Positions 1 to 12,700 of a stretch of DNA of 64,000 nucleotides are shown piece by piece. Position numbers and translations under genes: made by a program. This stretch comes from Eumeta japonica (lineage: Eukaryota > Arthropoda > Insecta > Lepidoptera > Psychidae). The stretch's first letter is position 1, and each line of letters starts with the position of its first letter. The notes under the pieces were generated by a model that was not told the origin of the DNA, made no database searches, and worked only from the letters and a program-made list of their open reading frames with translations. The stretch covers positions 496,001 to 560,000 of the forward strand of contig BGZK01000019.1 in assembly GCA_005406025.1 (NCBI GenBank). Reading direction: 5' to 3'.

Positions 1-3000
1 CAACTTTTTATTTGTAAAATACGAAAAAACTTTTCCTCGGCTTAATATATATTTCTCCTCAGTATTTCTAGAAATTTTATTTTTATTAAAATTATAGAAT
101 TTATATCTCAACAAGATGAAGAGTTTGCCCGCTCTATATTCAATACTGATTAATTAATTTTGCTCTCTATTTCTTTCGTACGATACATTTTGTGACAGTA
201 GATAATATTATAGATACACTTGTTTAATATAATATTTATTAGTTTGTAATCAGAATTTATTTTCAGTACTCAAAAATTGTTTAATCTTGCTCAAGAATTG
301 TTTTAAATATCAAGGTTGATTATTAATTTTAGTTGTTAATTCGACTGCTACTATATCTGGACATGTACAAGCTAATATTAATCGCGAGAATTGAACAGCG
401 AAGCTTATTGATTGATAGATCTAATTTACCTGTATAAACTTCTTTAATAATTATACGAGCTGCTCAATCCGGAGCGATTAATAATATTACCTCCCCCCCA
501 TTACCCCACTCAAAAATAAACTTTAACTCTTGTATATAGAATAGTCGTGTTCCTTACAGTAGCTTTTAATTTAATGAAGACAGACGCCAGCGCTCCAAGC
601 TGCGCAGGCGCGGTGCGGGGGGTGAGGCGGGGAGCATGTACTCCGTATCGCAAATACTTTATCTACCGATAATTTTCTTTAAAATTTCGTGCCAATGGCC
701 ATCGAGGTATAATAGTACGATAAATTTATATTGATCGCGCGAATCGAACAGTGAAGTAAAAATAAAACCGTCTAATCCCGACAGATGGCGATTGATTATT
801 TGAAGAGCGCCGACCTCCACTGGCAACATTTTGGTCATCATTATTCATTCGTAACTATGTCGTCGACTAACCTCCACAGCACTGGTCAACTTGTAGACCG
901 GTTTGTAGAATGCTTTAGTTAGTACAGTTTCTGGTGATTAAAGATGAAAATTAGTAGGGAAGTTTCAGATTATGTCTATAATAGTAATGTTTATAACATT
1001 CTGATCGATATATGAAATGAGATAAAACCGGAAGTCGAGAAAACCCCTTCGAGCACATAATTTAACGTTAACACCTCATTGTGCGCCTGAAACGGGCTTA
1101 GCCCGACAAAAGGCTCCGGGAGAGGCTATCGCGAGGATAACTGACACCATAACGACTTTAACATGGAGAGGGGTAGGCAGTAGATAAGAAATGCCGCGCG
1201 GGGAAGCTGTAAATCTTCTTGAATGACACCGGCACGGACCCTTATGCTAATTCCGCGGAAGCGGGACTTTTGCGTTGTCCTTGTAATTTCGTTCCTGACA
1301 ATACCCTTTATCATACCGGACAACTGATAAAGTCCGTTTCTATGCTCGGAATGAGACGACGGTGAAGGGTGAGCCCATACGTTATTTTATTGAATAATTT
1401 GATTATCTTGTGACTTATTTTGACATACAGACAATTGTTTTCAAAATAAAGTATGTCTGCTTTTTTGCCGCTCTGCTTCACCACAAACGATTGTTTGAAT
1501 TTTCACCAATTTCCAACCCTTTTGTATGTTGGTATTGATAAAAAAGAGATAAACATGGACAAAACGTATACTATGAAAGACCAGGAATTGTCTAGGGCCA
1601 GTGCGCCCTCCTGTGAAGTAAGTTATAAGAGCTAGATGTCAAACCAGCGCAGAAAGCATTGAGTATGACCGAGTATTGTGTCCAAATTGAAATACTAATT
1701 ATCAGAGTCTTCAATAGCATATAGAGTTTCGAGCTAGTTAGCTTAGATACGATTATCCTCTTTTAAGAATAGGAGACCCTTTTCTTAAAAACTTTGGATG
1801 GGTTGTACACTACTAATTTCTATATCGTCGCTTTAAAAGGTCAAAAGCCCTGAAAGGTAAGATTTTTGAAGGATTCCAAAGCACAAGATGTTACGATAAC
1901 TACATACCTAGTTCTACTTATTGTTCGTTTAAATTATTGTGTTAATAAAAAAGGCATCTTGTCTATGAAAATTAATTTAATAAACTCTTTATATTCATGT
2001 GACTCTTGTAATTGCATAAGCATATAAACTTCTGACAGTGGTTTGTTTAAATGAATTACAATAGACCTATCAGAGCTGATATGGTGAAATAAATATTTTT
2101 TTATTTAATTTTGATTCCATTCACTTTTGCTCTGTTTCATAATATAATATTTTTTATATTAGCACGCGAGAACGTTAAATTCCAAAATACATGAAATTCC
2201 AGTGTGGAGCCTTCAGCGTTCAAGTTTCAATGTAAAACTTCATACAACTCTAAAATACATAATATTATTTTGGTTTATGACACTCGTTTCATTACGTGGC
2301 CCTTTTTATACATCGCGGTATAACGAATTTCTTACAGGTCTACGTCTATATAGCTATTCATATTTTTCATGTTTGATCATTAAGGTAATAAAACTATATT
2401 ACACAAGACAGCCTGGCTTTAAACAAGAGACAGTGGTTCGCTTCCTCTAAAACCTCACATTTTGAATGTCTTAGCTTACGGTTGTGTGACGAGTACTTCA
2501 CGAGGCGAATATTTCGTAGTGTGAGCTTCTCACGTTCCACGAAATAGAGCTGCAGGCTCTCTTCCTGCACTTTAAGCGCTAGGGTATCATTTCCCACTAG
2601 TTCTGGGTTGTTGCGCCCGAATATTCTTTTAAGGATATTAATTTCCGTAATTTATAGCAGGATTCTTATGATATGACTCTATTAAAATATTTACTTTTAG
2701 CTAAGCGGATGGATGCGTGAGTGATTTGCATGGAATCGTATAAGAAACAGATCCTCAAACCTCGTTTCCTGCAAAATTAATGAAATCGTTTTTTTCCATT
2801 TTTATATTGCGTAAAATCATCTAAAGACATTACTCGCATGGAGATTGCGCATTATTCTGTATTTCATGAAGTTTTTTGATTGACTTACTGTAGACCTAAA
2901 AATCCTTCACTTCACAAGTGTGAATTACTGGACATTAGCTTGACTTAGTTTATTATTGCTAAACTAACTTAGAAATGACCAACTTTATATTAGAAGTTAA

Positions 3001-3702
3001 ATTAGAAACAACGAGGACATTCTCCATATGTTGTAAATGTTCACTAATAAGGAGGATTCAAAAAAAATTAGAAAAAGTCACATAACATAGAGAATTGTTT
3101 TTAAGGAGCATTTGATAAAACTTCTTCCTAATAAACACTTCGAGTGCATACACTATTTATGTAGTCCCATGTTTTAATTTTTATGTCCTACAGATTTGAA
3201 ATTAAACAATATTCTCTATGCATGGTAAAGTTTCATTAAGAATGGATATTTGCAAAAATCAACTTTCGATCTGCCGATAATTAATACACATATATAGCTT
3301 CCAAGAGCTGAACATCGTTGTGGCTTTCAATTTTGCATATAAGATGAACCCCGAATGCCCGTTCTATGGTTAATTGTTGACGTTGACGTTGATTGGACCA
3401 AACATTTTTTTTCTTCGCTTCGCTTTAACCTTTGACCTTAACGTATTATTAAAAAAACTCGCATAAAACTTTATTATTTATTGAAAACTAATTAATCGAT
3501 TATGGAATAATACATAAATAATATTATACAACATTTTTAAAATTAAGGTTCTTCGTACAACAAAAAATATAACTTTGGGCAGTTGACGCATAAAATTACT
3601 GCCACATCACGGCGACATGATTGAAAGTAATCAACTAATCAAGACTTTGTCTGGATTTTTAGCCGTCTATTTACTCTAAAACTATTAAATGCTGTTTAAG
3701 TT
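1..3702. other. 3' flank of gene A, no gene recognised
   Basis: AT-rich sequence with no exon of the aminopeptidase family. Two patches are richer in GC: 1080-1325 and 2440-2640. The second holds an open minus-strand frame with coding-like composition (residues such as GRNNPELVGNDTLALK) but no recognisable family. Both may be old repeats. Confidence 0.5.
3470..3482 (-). terminator. Candidate poly(A) signals of gene A
   Basis: Two AATAAA hexamers on the minus strand (3470-3475 and 3477-3482), about 220-230 nt downstream of the gene A stop. The position suits a short 3' UTR, but such hexamers are frequent in AT-rich DNA. Confidence 0.4.
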
Positions 3703-6700
3703 CTAAAAGCGTATCAGGCCGTGATGTTTGGCGAGGGCCAGCAGGGGCGAGGCGGTGGCCCGGTTCGGCAGCCAGCCAATGCTCGGTGCCACGTCCAGAT
3801 GGGTGTAGGGTATGTCTCCCTCGTTCAGCTTGGACACCATCAACATGAATGCTCCCGGGCCCTAAAAAGGAATATATCACAATTGTAATGATTTGATTCT
3901 TTGTACCTGTTTGAAACAGGTACATAGGATCCCAATGTTATGCTCTGTTTCCTGGGCACAACAAGGACCTAAATAACGACATGTATACATCAAAATAGAG
4001 ACATATTTGAGGTACACTCAAAGAAACGTCACTTACATGAAAATTAGTGTATCAATTATATCAAGAAACTTGTCTCATTATCTCCCACTTTCGCCGCAAA
4101 ACTTTTAAAATTTTGTTTTTGACGACTATGAACGGCAAAATGCTGTAATATTCCTATATAGTATAATAAAAATTTATTCAAGTAGTCTATCTCGTTAAGT
4201 TAGCGCCTAGCATTCGAGACTTTTGATTCTATCCTTGAGGTTCATCACAGAATCGATACTTGTTATTATTCAGTATGATCGTTTTTTAGTCAACGCCGTC
4301 TTATAACTATCTGACGGATTTCAAAATAACCGGAACTAGCACGAGGCTAGACCATACCTGATGTCCTCTCTCTCCAGATCCCCTGTTGTTCGTCTGATGG
4401 ATGTCATCGCCCTCGGCATTGCCTCGGTAATCTCTTATATCCTCGCGTCTGATTATCGACACCTCCGTCATGTCGGTAACGCTGTTGGCGCTCCTCTGGA
4501 ACTCGTAAGCGTGGTTCGATGCCCTGGACATGGACAAGTAAATGTACTAAATATTTAAGTTACAATATTATTATTCTTATTATAAACTCACGCCTATTTC
4601 CGAGAAGGTTAGACAGTAACCACAGATTCATACATGGTACGATCTAACCCTAACTCTCTTGCTTCACTGACATCCATAAATCTTGTCTGAAAATTCGTCG
4701 GTTTCGAAAGCTTAAAATTTGACATTTTTTAATATGCCACCAATTTCGTCTGCTTAGAATTTTTAAAATAACCTTTGTGGACCTTTTCATTATACACGTT
4801 CCCTTTCTAGATTTGTTTCGCCAATCTAGTTTCATTCATCCTATTCAAATAGCCAAACCACCACGACATACACTAACCCTATTTATAATATTGTATTGTG
4901 TGAGGTGTTAATTCGCGGAAATCCATAGTAGACGCCTTCCTGCAACATGCATTAACATGCAGCATACAACCCACCGCTCACCCTCGAATCTGCCTCTCCA
5001 CTAGGAATCTCTATCCAAATGATTAAATATTGACTCCAGAGGATTGACAGATATCGAACACCTAAGCAAGTGTTATTTATTTTTATAATTATCCGCTGTC
5101 ATGCAATGACATTTATTGACATTCATTGCATGCAGTGGCCCGCTTAACGAGGTTGTATTGATTGTTTTAACGCTCCTTGCACCCTGGTGGATGTGACTAT
5201 CGGCAATTTCCTGAGGATGTGCCTGGTTGGCATGAAACGTACTTAGAATTGACAGTTTAACAGTTAACGGAATAAGATAATTATAAAAATAAATAACACT
5301 TGCTTAGGTGTTCGATATCTGTCAATCCTCTGGAATCAATATTTTATTATTTGGATAGAGATTCCTAGTGGAGAGGCAGATTCGAGGGTCAGCGATGGAT
5401 TGCATGCTGCATGTTAATGCATGTTGCAGGCAGGCGCCTAGTTATAATGTTTTAAAGTAATTTAGCGAATTGCTATTTCTTAGTGACTTTGTTTCGTTTT
5501 GGAAATATAATATAAAGTATTTGTTCAAAACAAGCAAATTTTGTCATTCTATACCCATTTAGCGCGCTTTGATTTAATTTCCCCAATACCTCAATTACAG
5601 CAGTTGCTGTTCTGATTATTATTCTTGATTTATAGACAACTAATGAGCAGACAGATTAGAAAAAATTTTCAATAGTACATATAGAATAATCTATACTCTT
5701 TTCAGATTTCACACAATCGTTCTATATCTCGAAATAAGGAATAAAAATGTCATAGTTCCAAAAACTGTCTGCAAATTCAATCATAACTGATTTCGACGAA
5801 AGAATTTAAATCAGAGCCTAAATGGCTTCTTTCATAATGGATTTTTTTGATTTATGAAAATATTTCGCTCATTGTATTCTGGGAGAAATTGTCTATCACA
5901 TAATGTTCTGACGTTTTCTTATTCATTATAATAATGCACAATTATCCATTAATATGTAAATAAATAATAGGTTTTATATAAAGGTTTTCAGTTATTAAAA
6001 TTTGACATGAATTGTAAATTTATATCAAAACGAAAGAATGAATCAGACTCGTAATATCCCATCTGTTTCACAAAAATAAATATTTTATTGTTCTGGTATA
6101 AATAATATGGATCCTCACCTCGCCACGTGGTTATCCATGGCGATCATGTACCCCATGCCTGCGGAGGTCATGGCGTGCCCCGTCAGCGTCGCGATCGTGT
6201 AGATGTGCGGCCGGACCTCGTTGGCTGCACGCTCCTTCATCTATATACAAACATAGATTCTTATGATACGAGATACAAACAATGAGATATGTCACGTATT
6301 CCTTGTATAGGCTAAAGGAATGGTTTTAATTCAAAACGAACGACAAATATACAGTTAAATCTACATTAGTAAATATTTCTAGGGTTATCGTTGGAGATAA
6401 TAAAATGTAATCAGCGACAGGAAAAGAGGTAATCAGCAGATAGGAGAAAGGGTAATCGTTAGACAGGTAAAGGGTAATCAGAAAACAAAACGAAGGATAG
6501 TTAGAAGACGAGCTATAAAGGAATCAATTAACAGGGCAAGAGGTATTCAGCGGATAGTGAAAAAGATACTTAAAGGACGAATCTAACCTCAAATAACAAA
6601 TCACCCATGGCCATCCGACCCTCGGCATCAGCATTGGTGACGCGCACCGTCTGGCCGGAGCGGGATATGATGAGCTCGTCGGGCACGTAGGACTCGTGGC

Positions 6701-9700
6701 CGATGGAGTTGCGCGCCATGCACATCACTCCGATAACCTTGATCTGGGGTCGCAGAGTGTCGCACGCCTAAGGACATGAGATAATAAAATTACTATTACT
6801 ATTGATAATCCTTAAATACCATCTTCAAAAAGCAAGAGGTCGTATCCATACATCTACCCGTTTATATTTGTATTTTTATTGAAATAGAGAAATAATATTT
6901 TGATATATTAAAATCAACATACATAAAAACACGTTTAGTACAAAGCTCTATAAACACATAGCAATTATGAGTCCTGAGTAATAAAGGCATTGAAGGGATT
7001 CAGATAATTAAATTATGTTTTTTTTACCCGTTTTGTGTCCTCTAGACAGGAAGGTCCGAATATAGATACTATGCGAATTGATTACGAGATTGTCACAATT
7101 TCGATACCAATTTAAGGTTAATTCAGTTTCCAATTTAAATAAATCGGGATGTCGGGACCAATTTTTATTAGCATTGGAATCCCTACGAATAATTTAATAT
7201 TCAATATCACATCATCAGCGTAATCTATATCTTTTGTTTATAAAAAATATAATTGTTCAAGTTCATTATGATAAACATATATAATTTTTTTGGTGTTAAA
7301 TTGGTGGTGCCACTAATCCCGTCAGATGGTATCTCAATACCATTCGACACTTACAGATGTCATTGTAAGTAGTTTAGTGGTCTATTTTGGTGTCTTGTTT
7401 CTTATCAGTTCTTGAGCATAGTAATTTTTTTTCGTTCTTCATTTTAATTTGGTTTATTTATTTATTTTATAAATATAAACATGGACTATTATTAAGTTTA
7501 ACGTCCGACACCATGACACGAAAAACTTAAAGCTATATTTATAATTCACTTTTTCAAGCATTTCATTCCATACATAACAGACATTCTAAACCGCATCAAA
7601 AAACAATTTTCATTTACAAGCAAACGTGCTGCAACAGTCAATTCCAAATCGCTTGTATCAACAAATCGGCGCACAGATATTACAATCCACTACTTTTGTT
7701 ATCATTTTGCACTTGTTTAGGTATAATTTGATAACGATATCTCGTGTTATTTTCACAGTGCGCAGCATAAGCAGTTTTAACGAACAAAATCTTATCATAA
7801 AAATAAAATTTAATACGTTGGTCCATAATTTACACCTACAAGGATGAAATGATTTTAATAAAACTTGACAAATAGGCGTATATGACCTAAAATAGAACAT
7901 CATGTCTGATTTTATTTTGAACTACATTGAGCCTGCGGTTTTCTAGTGGATGTGGACTACACGGTGACAAAATTGTGTAGAAAAATGTCAAAAAACGCAC
8001 TGGGTATTTTATTTTTATTCTAAGACCAATCACTGACCTCGGTTTCGTCCGTTGAAACATATATGAACTAAACTCCCAAGGTCAGCGAAATTCTGATCAA
8101 GTAAAGCTTATTATACCTGGAGGAATAGCTACAGGACATTTCAATTGTAATTTACAACATCACTGAGCATATAAATGGTATATAAACCATGAATGTAAAC
8201 TATGAACAATTTATTAGCGAGAGCTGAACCAAAAAATTGCAACGAAAGTGGAAATAAAATTTAAACAAAAGCGAAGAGTGTGATCGAGACCGGAACATAG
8301 TAAGGGAGAACACGATGTGATCACGATAAAGACTTTTCCTAGGCTGTGTGGCCGAAACCACAAATGAATATTGTTAATTTTGTAATTTTCTAACGGTTCT
8401 AGTGTTTAGATTTCATCTATTTTCTATCTTAATCTCCACAATTATAAAACTAGAACAGAAGTGTGTTTGTGTATTGAAGATATGTAAAAAGTTACGATAT
8501 GATTTTTTAGAACCGCCTGACACCAAGTCACTAAGTTTTTAATTTTTGTGTATCTCAGATGCTTTGTTTATGTATCACGAGAAATTTCTGGACCAAATTT
8601 GATGAAATATACTTGTGTTTAGAAACGTATGTTTAGACTTAAAACCTAGTTACTATACATTGTTTTGTCTCGTTACGATTGCAGAAATTGTGACATGAAT
8701 GTGTAACCAAGGTACACAGAGCTTCTATTTCAAGTACATGTATATATATTAAAGAAAATGCTATTATTTACATATAATAATAGATACTAATGAGATATTT
8801 GTAATAGATATGTTTTAAAATTAAGATTAACTAAAGCAATAGTGACATCTTTCAAAAAACATGTTTACAATTCATGTCGAAGAAGCAAAGTTAGTAATAA
8901 ATAAAATCTATAATTGAGATCGTTTGCAAGAAAAGTGCAATAAACACTAAACACGGAATTTATTGATGCACGCATTACCTATGCTCAAGCTAGGGAAAAA
9001 GGTTAATTATTGAATTTACTCTTTCTACACATCAACAACAATTTTACCGACAGACAGCTTATAGCTAAGCAACTGAAAGTAATTTTTCGGTGAATTAAAT
9101 ATGTTAAATACATCTTTTTTTTTATTTAACTCAAAGTCGACTTGATTTATCTAAATCCAATTTCCAGGATTTAAAGCACGTGTAACACTTTAGTATGCCG
9201 CTAGTCCAATCGAAAACATTTATTTATTCATACATGTATACACATCATTTGCACGAATATAAACTTACATACGTAGTAGTGAAAACCATATATCCTTGAT
9301 ATCGTGGAAAATTATCAGTACTCTTAACGAGAAGAAGATAGAGTCAGCCACCACGCGCATCAGGTCGGACACACGCGTACCCACCTTGAGGAAGCCGGCG
9401 ACCGAGGCCGCGCCGGCCTTGTCGCGGGACATGCTCAGCATGCCCGACACCGACTTCAGACTTATGCCGCCCGAGTCGTAGGTGATGCCCTGCGCACAAC
9501 GATTTACAAATTATGTTTCATTATCATATTTCATTGAGAAAATATTTTATTTTCTCAATGAAATATGATAATGAAACATAACATTAAATGAAACATGCAT
9601 AAAATAAATAAATAAAAATAGAAAGGCTTTTACTTCCAGTTTTACATTACTAACATAAGAAAAGAAAACACTCTATCTACCTTCATACATAGCAAACAAA

Positions 9701-12700
9701 AAATAATATCTATGTAGTATAATTGTATCAGTAAAAATAAAATAAAAAAATAAAACATTTACATTTTAAGTAGGTAGGTTCTAAATTATTATTGCACTGG
9801 AACCCCTCTCAGGTAAAGGCCTCCTCAAGAGCTTTCCATTTCTCTCGATCTTAAGCTATTAAGAAACCCTCCATAAAATTAATAATGAAACTAAATTCCC
9901 ATTAAAAAAAACAAAATATCTTCCAGATATTAAATTGAAGTTTTTTTAAACAAACGATTCAAATTCCTTTATGGCACATCGTGAAAGAGTGACAGAAGAC
10001 GGTTACAAACAGAATTCTGAAACGTTTGTTCTATCAAAAAAAAAATAATATGGCCTCTTCGGCCCTATTAGATTTAGTGGAATTTAGAGGAACTTTGATA
10101 TAGAAAACTAAAATGGGCAATCTTCTTTTTACTCTTCCTGTCAAAATGCACTTTTTTCTTCCCGATGCACCACATCAACTATCACTATGTGCGTTATTCT
10201 AGTTTTAGACATGTTTTTCAATATAAATGATAGAAAAATGTATCCGCTGTGTTAATCATTCATAGACGTGTATATGTAAAAAAAGGTTTTTAATAGAATG
10301 CTTTTATTCAAGCTAAACTTTCTGAAGCAGAATTCAGGGAGTCGAGTGAACCGATAAAAACTGTATAGATTGATGTTATGCGACACAAAATTCCATCATG
10401 GCGCTTCGTCACGACGCTGCATTTAACATTGTATTTCACAAAAGCAACGCACATCTTCTTAAGAATGGGAATGGGATTTTAAGTTTACTGATACTTGCTA
10501 ATACTTCCCTACTTTTTAAAATGAATAGGCAACAATCGCTTTTGACGAAGTAAACATTATCATTCTTATACGCAACTCATTGAATTCTCCACGTCTAGTG
10601 GTAAATTGATCAACGCAAACGTAATAGTCAGGGAGGAGGTACTGGATATTGTGGACACGACCATTTTCCTTGGTTTCACTTGCGATACTAAGTTATGTTG
10701 GAATTCTTATATCACGAGATTGAGACAGTCTTAGTTCTGCAACACATGTCGTCAAAAGGATTCGGAAACTTTTAGACGAAAGCGCCGAGAGAATTGTTTA
10801 TTTCTGTACCTTCTATAGCCTCGTGGCCTATGGAATTTTATTATGGGGTCATGCAGCCGATATTAACACAGTCTGTATACTATAGAAGTGGGCTATTCGT
10901 ACCATTTATAATTTAGGACCAAAACTATCTCTCAAAGAAAAATCTACGAAAATCATTATTTCAACGGTACCATAACAATATACATATACATGATAACTTT
11001 ATACATAATATGTCAAGGGAAATATAGAATCTTTCTAAAAATAGACATCCATAATATTAACACTAAATATCAGAACAGCCTTCTTGAGTAAATTTAGCGG
11101 CCACTTGAAGTCAACAAATTATTCAAGAGGAAATGCGTGTGCTTTTATAATAACGTCCCAGTCGAAATGCAAAATCAGCTATTTTATGAATTAAGAATTT
11201 TCATTAAAAGAGTTATGTGGAAAAATCTATTATGCCATGTCTGCACTCGTTAATGAAAAAAACCTATGGAATTGGAGTGCTCGGCTATCTTATTTCTAGT
11301 GTTGTACTAGTTTTATTGCTTATTCAATATTTTATATTTGTACAAAAAAAGCAACCCTTTTGTGTTCTTCTGATTCCCCTCAAGATGAATTTGTGTTTGG
11401 AGTTAATTTCAAAATGAATTCATTAATGATGTATTTCAAGTGTAATTCTCTTTACAAAATAAACATATTTTCGATTTAGTTTTATATAACACAATAGAAA
11501 GTATTTAGGTACACGTGTTTACTAGTCCTTTACTTCTAATATGCTATGAAATAAATGAAATTCTTATAACGAGTGCAAGAGAACTATTCGTTTATTATTT
11601 AATATGAAATTCGTTACATTCTGATAACGCTCGACAGAAAGGAACGAATTCATTAGCCAATAATAAACTTTATTCGTTATTTTGTTATTTATACAGGACA
11701 GTTACTTTAATTATTTTATTTTTAAATATATAGTACTCATGTTATTGACTCATCTGAAGTAAGATTTTACGAGGGTGTGACTACAGTGGGTTGTGAATGT
11801 AACCGTCATAAGCGTTATGGGAATGAATCGTTACTTCCATTATATCAGCACCGTTTATTGTCATTTGTTATTACTACCTTCAACTATTAAATATTTTGGT
11901 TCTAGATCCAATATGGTAATTGTAATTGAATTAAATTCTTTTTATTTTATAAATAATTCCAATGATTAAAAAGAGAGTAAAACCAAATGAAATTTGCAAA
12001 TAATCTCTAATAATCTCTTAATACCTTTTATCTTAATATTCACTAAGCACTATATAATTATCCCGGCTTCGCCTGGCCAGATTAGATTTATCATTAGGTA
12101 CTAATAATTAATGCTAGACTTTAACAATGCTTAATCATTCCATAATGTCAAGTACATGATATGGCTAATCACAATAAATTAGTTGCAGTTTTAATACCTT
12201 ATCAGTAAGATTATGTACTAAATCTTTATTAATTAATTGTGTTTTGTTTATAAAACACGTTTCCAAAATTTGTCAGGTCATAAACATGATTCTGCTGCTA
12301 AATATGTTATGGTAATATTGACGTTTAAAATTATGAAATCGTATTCGAATCAACGCTGAGGCCGTTTGACATTCTGAAAAATAAGAATACTTGTGGTCAG
12401 TGACCCACCTTGCCGACCAGGATGACGGTCTCCTCGGGAGTGCCGGTCGGAGGGTTGTACTCCAGGAATATTACGTTACCTGAAAACGAAAAATTTTGTT
12501 ATCAAGAACCAAGTGACAGCCGTACGGGTGCGAGGCGGTCGAGCATCGTTTCGTTTTAAAACGTAATAATCTTATAGGTTGAGAAGTTGACTTGAATTTT
12601 TTTTCAAATCCTATCAATACAAATTACGCTTAAACAAGAGCGGCGGTGGTTCCGTGGCTAGTAGCGTTTCCTTCGCTACAGAAGGTATCGGAATCGAATT

